From Apiospora phragmitis (lineage: Eukaryota > Ascomycota > Sordariomycetes > Amphisphaeriales > Apiosporaceae), in contig JAQQWL010000011.1 in NCBI GenBank assembly GCA_038363925.1, forward strand, positions 558,001-622,000: a stretch of 64,000 nt of DNA, in the 5' to 3' direction. The notes under the pieces are model-generated. The model searched no databases and was not told where the DNA came from. It saw only the letters and a program-made list of their open reading frames with translations. Below are positions 31,721-42,443 of this stretch, in pieces; within the stretch, counting starts at the first letter, position 1; the number at the start of each line of letters is the position of its first letter. A program made the position numbers and the translations under genes.

Positions 31721-33477
31721 ATGGCTACTTTCAACCAGACTCATCCCCAACACCTCTACATGGGTTCACTACCACAGGCTTCCATCATGGACTTCTTTTT
31801 CCCCGGCTTTTCTGGAATCTTTGCCACTATCGAGCAGTTGCTGTCCGGTAGGCTTAGCACTCATGCTAGCTTCCTGTGCTTCTTCTTGGCTGCTCTGTAC
31901 TTCGGCAAACGGGCCATCTTCACCGTATGGGAATGGGTAGAACGACACTTGAGTATTTGTCTCTTTCTTTCTACCCGATCTGAAAGCGAACCTTGCTAAT
32001 AACTGTCAGCTTCTACTGTGGAGATCCCTAATTCAAGCGAAGTTAGAGACATGGTGGTACCTTGGCTTGCTTCACAGCAGTTCGCGCACACCGCTCGATC
32101 ATCACTCGTAAAGATCCGACGAGATTTCGGTACCGACGAGATAGAGAAGAAGCCTCTGATTTACTCTCCTTACAAGGGAACCTTTCCGTTTTTCTATCGA
32201 GGCCGTCTGCTCTGGCTAAGATCAATGGAAAAGGATGTGGGTTTTCATTCTCAGGAGGTGATCACAATCTCCTGCCTCAGCAGGTCTCCCGCTATTGTGA
32301 GAAAGCTTTTAGAGGATTGTCGAGAAGCATATCTCAAGGCAAACGAAGGCAAAACATCGATATTCGAGGACGATAACAATCATTGGAGACGCAAAGAAGC
32401 GAAACGCATCAGAAAACTCTCAACAATTATCATGCACGAAGAGACAAAGACAACTTTGGTGAGAGACGCCGAGGACTTCGTGCAATCGCAAGGATGGTAT
32501 TACGAGCGCAACATCCCGTACCGGAGAGGGTACCTTTTGTACGGGCGTCCCGGGGGTGGAAAGTCCAGTCTGGCCTTAGCCCTAGCCGGTCGCTTCGGTC
32601 TCGAGATCTACATTCTCAACCTCTCAAACGTTAGTAGTAGCAATCTGCGCTATTTGATTGCAGACCTCCCCCCTCACTGCGTTCTACTCTTGGAAGACAT
32701 CGACGCTGTGAGCATGACACAGTCCCGACAAACCGACTCAGACATACAAACGCAGGAGGATGGCAACTCTATGAAGGGCTCCACAACCAAAGCCAAGGGC
32801 GGATTGTCTCTATCAGACCTGCTCAATGCTCTGGATGGGGTGTCGACACAGGAAGGTCGAATTTTGGTCATGACCTCAAACCACCCTGAACACCTGGATG
32901 CGGCACTTATCCGACCTGGCCGTATTGACCTGAAAATCGAACTTCCTCTTGCGGACAAGACAGTAGCGGTGGAACTTTTCTGCATGGTGTTCAAGCAGGC
33001 CAAAAACGACATCTGTGACCCAAAAGCGCCCATGGTAGATGACGAGACTGTCGAACGACTTGCGAACGAGTTCTCTGCCAAGGTGCCAGCAGGAACGCTC
33101 TCCCAGCAGCAATACAATCTTTTTTGGTGCAGCACAGAAGTGATCCTCACATGGCGATTGAGAGGACGGATGAGTGGGTAAATGGCACTGGGAAGGAAGA
33201 AGCCAAGAACTTCACTTCTTTCTCTGGCGCAGGCACTGTCGTTGAGCCACATGACAGCGTTGCTCAAATATGGGACGAGGGGCGAAGCCTATCAGGTTCA
33301 CTAACGCCCCCTTCGTCTGGGGCTTTGACACCATCCGTGACGACAAACGAGCTTGCACCTGCACCTGAGAAGCCTTGCAGTGCAAAACTTGGCCCTGTGT
33401 CAGATTTCAACTTGACCGACGACCACAAAACGTCTCAAGATTACCCGGCAAGTCGTTGTGGGAAGAGCACGCACCGA
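31721..33477 (+). pseudogene. BCS1-like AAA ATPase, frameshifted near the C-terminus
   Basis: Exon 1 is 31721-31952 (MATFNQTHPQHLYMGSLPQA, with a membrane segment FLCFFLAALYFGKRAIFTVW). The intron is 31953-32009 (GTATTT...GCTAAT...CAG). Exon 2 carries the BCS1_N region, Walker A GYLLYGRPGGGKSS, Walker B CVLLLEDIDAV, and ILVMTSNHPEHLDAALIRPG with the RPGRID arginine finger. This is the plan of fungal BCS1 paralogues, AAA proteins anchored by one N-terminal helix, usually mitochondrial, where BCS1 itself moves the folded Rieske protein. One base is missing at the CCC run 33102-33104: the next frame continues PAAIQSFLVQHRSDPHMAIE and RTDEWVNGTGKEEAKNF. A second shift at GGG 33460-33462 leads into the tail described next. 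Confidence 0.82.
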
Positions 33478-34673
33478 TAAGACAAACTTCCTCTTCCTAT
33501 GGCGAGGTTTCATTAGGTGATCCTCCGGGACGTGTGATTGCACTTGGTCAATTAGAGCCATTGATTCATAACGTTGTTCAACGTTCATCTGGTGATTTCA
33601 GACTAAGATCTCACTGGTCCTGCATCACAGATCCAAGCGACGATCTAACCACAGCTTCCTGGGTCGAGAGGCGGCTGGTGACTGCCATCCGAAAGCTTGC
33701 AGATGATGGTCGCTCTGTCCAAATGCATGGCTCAGTGGGTGCCAGTTCGCAAGATGGGGTACTTCCTATCTGTGTGCAGTGCAAAAAGGGGCAGAGTGAA
33801 CACGACTTGGCTTCTTCTGCCTCTTTTATAGGGACTTGTACACCATCTACACACAATCCAGACGAGCTTGCGGGGAATGGTAATGACATTACGTCTGCTC
33901 CTCTGCCTCGTCACTCCATTTCCCCAAGGGATCCGGATCAAATCCTTCTCACAGTCGATGAAGTAAAATCACTGATCCATGATCCCACCAGCCCGGTTTC
34001 TAGTGCACATACTCCAAGACTCACCTTCGCCCGTTTGGGTGATCCTGGCCTGGACACGTCGTTTTGGTTTATCAAGCAGCTCACAAGGTCACTCGAGGAG
34101 CTTACAACTATAAGGGGTGCTCCAAACACGTCGCCGCCATCTGAGTTGGAAGAAGGGTGTGTCGTTCGATCTCCTTCTGCCTGCCTTACTTGGAATGGTA
34201 CCCCAGAGCAACGGTCAGTGATAGTGCGTGGGGTGCCCAACGGTCACACCTACAAAGCACCAAAGCTTGTGGGGCAGCTTATTGAGGCAGGTAATGAGCT
34301 TACAGATGATTCTATGAACACATCGACTCCATCTGAATTCGGGGATGTAGGTGATGACGGTTTCATTCCCAAGCGTGCACCATTTTCATTTCAGTACACC
34401 ATAGACTGTCCTCGTGACAGTATACAAGACGATGTCCCCTTGCCAGTGGAGGTGAGCATATCTGCAAGCGACGATTCAGCGACATGAGACTCGCAGTGGA
34501 TGTCGGTAAAAGGAGGACTATGGCCAATCCCGGAAATAGGCGAGCACTTCGACAGTGGCGTTGCAGCCATATTTAGCGAGATAGCAGGGAAGATTCAGAA
34601 TAACGGTGTAACGTCTGCTTTGTGTTTAGTTCGGCCGGGCCAGAATGTCATTAGCCCATTTTGCGTTCTTTAG
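33463..34673 (+). pseudogene. long Ser/Thr/Pro-rich tail with an internal repeat, probably continuous with the AAA ATPase
   Basis: The frame entered at about 33463 is open to TGA 34485 and, past it, for another ~60 codons (DSQWMSVKGGLWPIPEIG, AAIFSEIAGKIQNNGVTSAL) to TAG near 34671. It is joined to the AAA ATPase only if the shift at 33460-33462 is corrected. Two segments of about 75 residues resemble each other: VIALGQLEPLIHNVVQRSSG...SWVERRLVTAIRKLADDGRS and ILLTVDEVKSLIHDPTSPVS...SFWFIKQLTRSLEELTTIRG. The rest is low-complexity (TPSEFGDVGDDGFIPKRAPF). TGA at 34485 again fits CGA altered by RIP. I do not recognise the repeat. It could also be a separate downstream gene lacking its start. 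Confidence 0.5.
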
Positions 34674-35449
34674 CATATACTCATCATGATGGACCCTGGA
34701 TTTCTTACCTTTATTGAATCAACTGTCGCTGCTTACACAGACGGCCGAAGCTTGCTGAACTTCGGCCATGACGCCTTGAAGCCCGTGCGAACGCTGAAAA
34801 AATGTGGAATCAATGAATGGCGGCCACCGCCCCCTTGGCTCCAATCAGTCGGGCTAGAGAATCGGACCAGTTACCCTTCGTACCTCCTAAAGTCTAGCAG
34901 GCACAAACAAATTACCCAGCAATTTACGGCCCGCTTCCGGTTGATGTCTTATCAGTGGGGACTGGGCGGATGGGCCGCCGCCGGTTGCCGAAACTTTCCG
35001 ATACAGGGCTTATGCGCTCGAGTTGCCCAATTAAGTAGTTTCTACCAATTACATGCTGCGTGAAGATGTCCTAGGGCTTAGTTGCATCTGCAGAAAGGTG
35101 GATGCTCAGCTCGTGCCAGGACCAACCAAGCTCGCACCAACTATCACAGGATAGATGCTCCGAGGTGGAAGTTGTTCAACCCGGGAATTTGCCAGGCCCA
35201 CTTTGAGCGCTAGGATAGAGTATATAGACATAACTGTCCACTCCATAATATTCACCTTTATCTAGTGTAAAAGGAATCCAGTACTATGATCATAATGATT
35301 GTAATTCTTTAGAATCCTGCCGCATATATTCCTTGTATGAACATATAAAACTAACAGGCGCTACCTGCATCAGTGGCTTTACCATCAGAAGTGGAACAAG
35401 GTGTATTTTTAAAACGTATATTATCCTCCTAATGACTGGTTCACTTTAA
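34674..35449. other. no supported gene
   Basis: A 125-codon plus ORF at 34686-35063 lacks recognisable features; an AT-rich stretch follows. Confidence 0.35.
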
Positions 35450-36352
35450 TCATTGCCTCTGCATGTGTGTAGGTTTGAATAGCCTTGCCGAGCAGTATAC
35501 ATCCAGGGGTACTGTCTGTGGAGTCTGTTCAACGTAGCTGTCCGGCTGATGGGGCCGTAGATAGGAGATGCTGAGAAGAGGGAGACCCAGAATTCTATCA
35601 ATTGAGATGGCTAAGTACGCGACGTGTTCCAATAGACTAACCGCATTTTCGATACTTCCTCCACGCTCAAGCTCTTGGAGGCCAGCGAGATAGCTCTCGC
35701 TACGTGAGGTCGGTGCAAAGGGCTGCCTTTGATTGAGAATGCGGTAACAAGATAGGGGAGCAAGGAGCGTTAACATGAATTGAATTGGTGAGCTGTGCCG
35801 TTCGCAGTAAAACACACGTTGAGAAGGGGGGTAGTATTCTGCTGTTGCAAGATGTGGTACCTTTCCCCAGGCTTCTCTGGTACCTAGTAAGTAGGGAGTT
35901 CGAAACACAGGAATGAGACTTACAAGAAGAACCCAGGGGTATCAATATTCCATGGATGAGAGTGAGGCAGCGAGGCACGAATGCGAGAGGCTGGTGGTTC
36001 GAGAAGGCTGTCAGACGTATCTTCTGTCGGGAACTCGGTATCTAGCTCCTCATTGACGAATGCAGCCAGCAATCCATCATTGTAGAAACAGGTTTCGCAA
36101 TTCGTGGAGCAATCTGATTGGTTTGAGGGCAGCGCGGGAGTCTCGTGCTGGCTTGTTACTTCCCGGCGCGGTCGTGGAGTGGGAGGCGTTTTCGCTTGTC
36201 CGCATCTCCATGGAATCTGCATCGTTCGATGGGTCAAGAGAGTGTGGGACCCTATCATATAATCCAGACTCTGCGGCATCGTTTTCTATCACGTTGATTG
36301 CAGAGAGCAGATCAAACCCCCTATATTTGTACTCTGTGAGAGCACTGTTCAT
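35450..36352 (-). pseudogene. possible spliced or broken gene, unrecognised
   Basis: Minus-strand pieces look coding but do not join cleanly. From ATG 36279 one frame reads CSTNCETCFYNDGLLAAFVN, ELDTEFPTEDTSDSLLEPPA and HPWNIDTPGFFL up to a gtaagt donor at about 35924. After the acceptor near 35880 a second frame reads ENAVSLLEHVAYLAISIDRI and LGLPLLSISYLRP to a stop at 35450. The donor and acceptor phases do not match, so either another exon is missing or the gene is broken. The layout (polar linker, then a helical C-terminus) would suit a fungal regulator, but this is only an impression. Confidence 0.25.
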
Positions 36353-37179
36353 CGTGTTGGAGGTCGAGAGCGTAAAAGGACTGGAAATACCTGAGCAGGA
36401 GATGGAATAATAAAAAGAATCTGCAGTGTATTATGAGGAACAGACGATTGATTTATATGTTGCTCGATCCCAGTATTCTATGTCACCATAGTACAGCCCG
36501 AAGCACAGTGCCAGCCTAGCCCCTTTTCTGGATTCAGCATCGGCACAAAAATGCACACGAGTGGCTAATGCAGGGCGCCATACAGCATTCCTTAATCTAG
36601 TTTCCTCCCAGGGGACTAGAAACTAGTAAGTGCTTGATCTTGTCTAGTACTTAGAGCTGCCTACTAATCGTAAGGACGGGTATAATATACGGACAGAGGT
36701 CCAGTCCGGGTGCAGTGGGAAGGGTCAAAGGTGTTCACTCTAGTGAAGGCGGCCTCCTTGATCGGATGGACAGGTGCCGTTTCCTACCAGTGCGACTGAC
36801 TTTGCAGCTGTTTCACCAGACTGGCACTTAGCTTCGTGCTCCTATAGCCTAGGCAGATTCCAAGAATCAGAGCCGGACAAATCCGGGTTATACCCCGAGC
36901 GATAGGGATACCTCGAATCTTGAGGCATTGGAGGAGATAATTAGTAGGCTGGAAGGAAGTGGAGCGAAAGAGAGCTGGTATATTGTGTAATGCCCCATAT
37001 TGGACATTTTACGACGGGACCATTAAGGGGCCACCTGCTGCTTTTAGGAGACCTAAGCGGTGATCACCATCAATCCCCGTAGTTATCACACTCCAGAACA
37101 AAGCACCAAGGTTCGACAATTGTGAGGGAGGCCGTGATGGCGATGCCACTCACCTTGCCCCCGGATAACTAAATTGGAC
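36353..37179. other. no supported gene
   Basis: No ORF of note and no repeat recognised. Confidence 0.4.
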
Positions 37180-37985
37180 GAAGACTGAAGCAGGAGTCTA
37201 AAAACTATTAAACCTCTCTAGTATACGCTGCTTTAAGAACTTCTATTATTACGGAACAACTGGCTTCGAAGCTCTTTCTCTTGTATCCGTGAGCTTATTA
37301 GTTGCGTATGCTCTATTTTATAAGTTCTTAGCTAAAACCATTTAATCAGCTTTCGTAGCCCCTTTTTAGGCTTCCCGTAGAGTCGAACGCAGCTACTAAT
37401 ACCTTGGTTGGACGTTGATTAAACAAAGGTACTTTATATAGTTTGCAAGTATTATGTAACCCTCCTCTGCTGTGAAGACGCCATTAAGCGTCGGCGCGTC
37501 CACTAAGTAATCGATAATATAGGGTAAGAATACCTAGGGATACTTCGATAGCCGACGACGGATATAAATACCCGAGGCCCTATAGTTCTAGTCTGTATCG
37601 TAAAACTCTCTAGTTTCTACCCATTTCATACTTAATCGTTACCAAATCTTCTCAGTATTATTATACTAACTTCTTATAGAGCTTAATAACTCTAGGCTTA
37701 TTATTATTAACGGAATAGTATTTACCGAGGTTTTAACTATACTTTAAAACTGCTATACCGTTTAAAATCTTCCGTCACGGAATAAGGTCTATACTTTAAT
37801 GCCGCTAAATATGCGATATCGGTATATATTTATCATCTGCTTTATTTTTATAACAGTTATTAAAATATCTACCTCGGCGACCCTTCTAGCCTTGTCCTAG
37901 TAAAGATATGAGTTGCCGTTTCGTTACTTGTTGTTAACACTCTCAATATAGAGTATGCTTCGGGAGGTAGGTTGTCCCAGCCTAT
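37180..37985. repeat. AT-rich, RIP-like decayed repeat
   Basis: The tract is enriched in ta dinucleotides, with stops in all frames at high density and clear loss of ca/tg, as RIP produces. On the minus strand one frame still shows a decayed coding run: YRASGIYIRRRLSKYP, stop, VFLPYIIDYLVDAPTLNGVF and TAEEGYIILANYIKY. The stops are TAG, as from CAG or TGG. The element type cannot be named. Sharp change in composition from both flanks. Confidence 0.6.
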
Positions 37986-39218
37986 TCTAGCTATGGCTTC
38001 CTAACAGGAAGAAGTCTTTCCTTGCAGGAGGAACATAGAGTCCTGGACAACGGTCATTCGCCCCTGTACCTCTCGCTTGCATTTCCCTAGGAGCCTGCTT
38101 GTGCCTCTCAGTTGGCGTTGTCTTTGAGGGCTTCATAGTAACAACTTCCTATTACATCCGAACAGAGCACACAGGCTTCTTCTGAGCCCTCGAAGCGGCG
38201 GCGCTTCAACTCCCTTTGGGCCACCTCATGCCGCGCCTACACAGAGCCAGACTGGTCCGAGGGTGTCCTGTCTCAATCGCCAAGACGGCTCCGAGTCGGG
38301 TGGTTTTCTTATCCCAATATCCCTCTTGCAGCTTGTTGGCTTCGCTTGTGATATGTGGCGTTGCAGTGGTTACCCCGCGCAGCCTGTATCGACAAACCCG
38401 CACGACACCAAAATCTGCCGACTTCAACCGTGCGGCACCCACGCAACGCCCACCCACCGCAGCTACTGATGCCGGACGCCACGAGAAGGTCTGCTGCTTC
38501 GTCCTACTGTTCTTTTGAGCAGCATCCTGTGTGCTCACCGGAGGCTTTCATCACATATCTGTGATTATGGTAATTATGTGATTCAAGTAGTTTCGGTCGA
38601 TTGCCGGGTAGCTGTCTAAAATGAATCACACTTCTGCGAGCGGTTCTGCTTGAGCATATTCACATATCTGTGATTGAGAAAATGATTTCATGTAAGTTCA
38701 ATTGTTGATGGTGTGCTATTAGCCTATTCGCTACGGCATATCAGTCTTATGTCAACATGACCTTGGAGTTTTCGCTTCCACCTCTCACCTAATATGCAAT
38801 AATGTTTCGGCAATCATCGAGGGGTGTCAAGTATTAAGCAGCGGAATGGAATATATTGTATTGAGTCTAGCGGGCAAGACTGATCACGGCGCACTCGAGG
38901 ATAAACACCAATCGCATGCTTTGGGCTTACCCAAGCATGGACCTGTGGCATGCTGGAGATGTAGCCTCAGTATGTTCCCTCGCGGGCCCTGCCTTCCGGA
39001 TTAGGTGCATGCACAGCTCTGTGATCAGCTGTGCAACCTCAAAGTCATTGTACTCATGCTGGGTCTTGGGTCGACTCTGAAATCACATCACTTTTATGGC
39101 CAGAGTTGCATAGCCCATAACGACAGTCTACCTATAAAATATCAGTCACGTCTAGCCTTTGCTACTCCGTCATCAAACCAGAGCTAGTTTTACATATCAG
39201 AAGTTCTAGATAATTGCC
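37986..39218. other. intergenic with a repeated palindrome
   Basis: An ORF pair at 38206-38538 on both strands is unsupported. Two copies of a CRP-site-like palindrome occur (separate entry). A TATA-like tataaaat at about 39134 belongs to the next gene. Confidence 0.45.
38550..38675. promoter_or_regulatory. two copies of a 14-16 bp palindrome
   Basis: The string tcacatatctgtgatt is found at 38551-38566 and 38660-38675; the first copy is preceded by an a, completing atcacatatctgtgat (6-bp arms around tatc). Spacing 109 bp. Identical copies of a dyad-symmetric site suggest binding by a dimeric regulator, or a small repeat. No flanking gene is firmly tied to it. Confidence 0.4.
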
Positions 39219-39524
39219 ATGGCTCCAAAGCTTCCTCGGTGCACCTGCCAGAAGTTCAACCAGGCCACACAGTGCAACCATCCCTAGGGAGTCACCGAAG
39301 CATTTTCCGACCCTACGCAATGTCCAAGGGCTGTCGCTAGTGCCGCACGGCGTAACATTGACCCCCAAAATTGCCCCGGCATCCGGAATATGTCAACGAA
39401 AAAGGTCGCGGAGTTCTGCAAGAATGAGGAGTGTCTCGGTAGGGTTTGGAGCTCGTGCAAATGGTATTGCTGTCAGTGCTGGAGTCGCCGAGACCCCCAA
39501 CACGGGATGTGCCTGTCAAGGTGA
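39219..39524 (+). pseudogene. small Cys-rich protein with premature TAG
   Basis: ATG 39219, about 85 bp after tataaaat. The frame reads MAPKLPRCTCQKFNQATQCN, HP, then TAG (39285), then GVTEAFSDPTQCPRAVASAA, MSTKKVAEFCKNEECLGRVW, SSCKWYCCQCWSRRD and a TGA at 39522. With the TAG read through it would be a 101-residue protein with 12 cysteines, ending in a CxWYCCQCW cluster. No signal peptide. TAG fits CAG changed by RIP, or this allele is null. The Cys pairs look like zinc knuckles rather than secreted disulfide patterns. Unrecognised family. Confidence 0.5.
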
Positions 39525-39822
39525 AATACATTACATGTGCTACTCATGCACTCTGTACGACCCTCAGCTAGTTTATTAGGTACGCTTATAGAGATGCTTC
39601 TTTCCTATACTGTTCAATACTGATCTTACACAGGAATAATATTTCTGGCTGGCGGGATTCGTTGGAGCTTGAGAAATTAGGCTAGCTACAACAGGCATTC
39701 AGAGGACTGGCTGACTTGGACACACGGGTCAACAAGACTCCGTATTGGTCTGGCTGGCATGTATTTAAACCTTGGGCCTTACCCCACATTTGCTAAAACG
39801 AACCTCTTTACCAAAGTTAATC

Positions 39823-40918
39823 ATGGAAAGATTCAAACCACTCACCTGGGCCCGCTTCCCTGGGGATGGGGGCATCCTTCATGTTAGAGGCCATAGTACC
39901 AAGTTTACACTTCATTGCTTCTCCAAGAACCTGGCGGCTGCACCAGCTGGTACAAGAACATTGCGACAAGCTCTTTAAGACCCTAGACTTGACAACCGAG
40001 AATGACAGCACAACCAGCATGAACCATGAGGGTGACACTGATGATGGCCCCACCCCCGCTATGACTTCTGCTGAGGCCGCAAGGGCCCTGCTTCAGCCAT
40101 TCCTGTCCCTAATGAATGAGTTGGCTCCGAGAGAGACAGAATCACACACTCTATACAATTACTTGTATCCGCAGCAGTTTAATCTGGCAGCAGAAGCCAC
40201 GCAGAACGATACAACTATTCGACCGCGCATATCGAAAGAAAAGCCAGTCTATCATCCTCCTGGCCAGATTATGAGTCTTCCAATGAGGACTCAAGTTCCC
40301 AGCAGCTTTCGACGTTATTCATCGCAGCAAGTTAAAGTCCCGTTATCTTGGCATGACGGTCGTAACCCCATGATCTATGGACCTCAAGAGGTCCACGTCG
40401 ATAACAATGGGACCAAGTGCTTCCTCAAAGTTTTCCGTCCTTCTGATGGGGACTTGGTTCCTTCAGCGACCATTATGGAGTTACGGAAATACGACAAAAT
40501 AGAGGAGGCCATCGCCAAAGGACGTCTCTCACCTCAATCAAGAATATGTCGTCTACATGGAATTGTAGTAGACAGCTACGACGACCTCCCAGAGGAATAC
40601 AAGACAACGAGAGCACAAGACCATCTTGTAGGACTCCTACTCACATACATCGAGCCAATGCAAAGCTACAGATGTAGTGGTCTCAACTCCATGAGCGACG
40701 AATTCATACGGCAGCATCATTTTAATCTTGAGCGCGACCTGGACGACATCCTGCAAAGTCTGCACAATGCGGATATAGTGTGGGGAGATGTATCTGTGTA
40801 CAACGTGCTTGTAGGCAAGGACAACCATATATACGGGATCGATTTCGGCGGTAGCTTCACCCCAGGATGGATTGATGAGAGTAATCAAAATACGAAGAAA
40901 GGAGATCTGCAGGGATAG
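39823..40918 (+). pseudogene. protein-kinase-like gene, frameshifted near the start
   Basis: ATG 39823 (MERFKPLTWARFPGDGGILH, then VRGHSTKFTLHCFSKNL) sits after a tatttaa box. A shift at about 39915-39925 moves to the frame that reads PRTWRLHQLVQEHCDKLFKT and on to a stop at 40918. The C-lobe has SLHNADIVWGDVSVYNVLVG and IYGIDFGGSFTPGWID, corresponding to the catalytic loop (GDVxxxNV in place of HRDxxxxN) and DFG. This is the atypical, short kinase-like family common in ascomycetes. It ends with KKGDLQG, about where relatives end. A lysine in CFLKVFRPSD is the likely ATP-binding residue. Apart from the N-terminal shift it appears whole. Confidence 0.66.
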
Positions 40919-41067
40919 AGATGATCAAGGCCTGACTCGCAGAACGAGCTAGGTATGCGAAGACAGGAGACACCGCGCTGGGGGTGCATTTCGTCGCTTG
41001 ACGGGAGCAAAGCGGTTGAGGGTTACGGGAGTGGGTGGGGGTACGCTCCTCATATTCATGCCACGCC

Positions 41068-41760
41068 TCACCTTAAGGTGGCGTGCTTTCGCTCCGTCAC
41101 TTTCAACCTTTTCACCATCTCACGCCCTTCGGCGACCGTTAAAAAGCCGCCGGACTGAAGTTGGTGGTTTTTTCGCGGCAGGACGGACGGCGAGGCTCGA
41201 GAAGCAATCTGAGGGGTATGCGGCCTGGCCGGGGGCACGGGGCTTCGAGCGGGGCTGGGGCTGCTGCTGCCGCTGCGCAGAGACACGAACTCGGCGTCGC
41301 GGGCGGGCGCGGTTCTGGGGGTCTGGAAGCGACGGCGGGATCTCTGCACGTGTCGGAGTAGGAGGCGGCGGATGCCCGGCTCGCGGACCAGCTGCAGCGC
41401 GGCTGTGGCACACAGCATGCTGCAGGACCAAGAAGTGCGCTGGCGGTAGCCCTGGCTGGACGACCACGGATACCATGTATACCTGAGCAAGTCGGATCTC
41501 TGCAGCTCGGCCCCAACCTCATTTGCAGGAGAGGCCCCTTGGACGAAACGCGAGTCGACGACCTCGACTGGTGCTCCTTGCATGGCTATGTGGCAGAGCA
41601 GGTCGACGTTGCTCTCATCCAGGTATTTCGAGGTGCGGTCGAAGGGGCGCGTCCGGACGAGGCCGGCGGCGAAGTCGAGCTGCTTCAGCGTCTCGATGAT
41701 ATACTGGACGAAGGTGCGGTGGGTGCCGAGCGGGAGGAAATAGTTCTGGCCAAGAGAATT
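41068..41760 (-). CDS. unrecognised protein, GC-rich
   Basis: The minus frame from about 41760 reads NYFLPLGTHRTFVQYIIETL, FDRTSKYLDESNVDLLCHIA, MQGAPVEVVDSRFVQG, ELQRSDLLRYTWYPWSSS and TSWSCSMLCATAALQLVREP. A basic Pro/Arg/Ser-rich C-terminus to 41068 may be out-of-frame noise. The first part looks like genuine protein. It begins at an acceptor-like ttggccag preceded by a possible short intron, so the start is missing. Local GC is much higher than around it, resembling the helicase relic at 47 kb. Family not recognised. Confidence 0.35.
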   Translation of the reverse strand, partial: NSLGQNYFLPLGTHRTFVQYIIETLKQLDFAAGLVRTRPFDRTSKYLDESNVDLLCHIAMQGAPVEVVDSRFVQGASPANEVGAELQRSDLLRYTWYPWSSSQGYRQRTSWSCSMLCATAALQLVREPGIRRLLLRHVQRSRRRFQTPRTAPARDAEFVSLRSGSSSPSPARSPVPPARPHTPQIASRASPSVLPRKNHQLQSGGFLTVAEGREMVKRLKVTERKHATLR

Positions 41761-41789
41761 AAGCGGTGGAGATCAGAAAGTCACGGAGA

Positions 41790-42443
41790 GCCCTGAGGTG
41801 TGGGCGCACGTCTTTTTTCCACTTGACGATGCTTCGCTTAGAAGCGGGGGAGTGGTATTCTCTAGGTGCCGGGGTGGGGGCGACCTGCTTCAGTCAACAT
41901 ATCTTTTGGTTTCGGGTTGTAAGGCCCATCTACTAGTAGAACACACTTGGTCAAATCACTAAGGAACCGAACATCTAGTAAAATAATTTTTGTTTTACAC
42001 CTGCTTTCTATGCTAGCTACTGTAGTGCACGGCTGCGGCGCTCCAGTGATCCCTGTTCAGCGCCTTCCGCGGTATCTATCCACTAGAGCTTGGACTACTC
42101 ATCTGCCAGCCTTTGCTTATGGACTCATGTTATGTCAGATTCAATCAGAGAATGGGCAGTGGAGGTATGTGCAGGCTTGTGCAGTAGCTAGGATAACGAT
42201 GAATGAATCCACTATCTATATTATCGCGTTGTGACCCCGGAATATTGAATGAATATCTCGGTACTACATCCGTTTTGGATACACCGGTGCTCTACTCACT
42301 GACCACTGATAGGCGCACGTCATGTAATAATAGAATTTCACATAAGTACATGTAGTTCTACAGTATTATTTCAGGATATTCTGCTTCTCTTTCTTTTCTT
42401 CCACTATTCCCTTCTTGGGCTCAACACTTTGCTACTGCAAGCC
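41790..42443. other. intergenic; short third copy of a repeat block
   Basis: At about 42006-42055 the string ctatgctagctactgtagtg followed by cac is shared with 43452 of the dispersed repeat. Otherwise no gene; contains the kinase promoter. Confidence 0.5.

Noticed and set aside
34686..35063. 125-codon plus ORF
   Set aside because: No motif, no splice or promoter support and a composition without coding bias.
38551..38566. Bacterial CRP-type operator
   Set aside because: The dyad resembles one, but all genes here are fungal; kept only as an unexplained palindrome.
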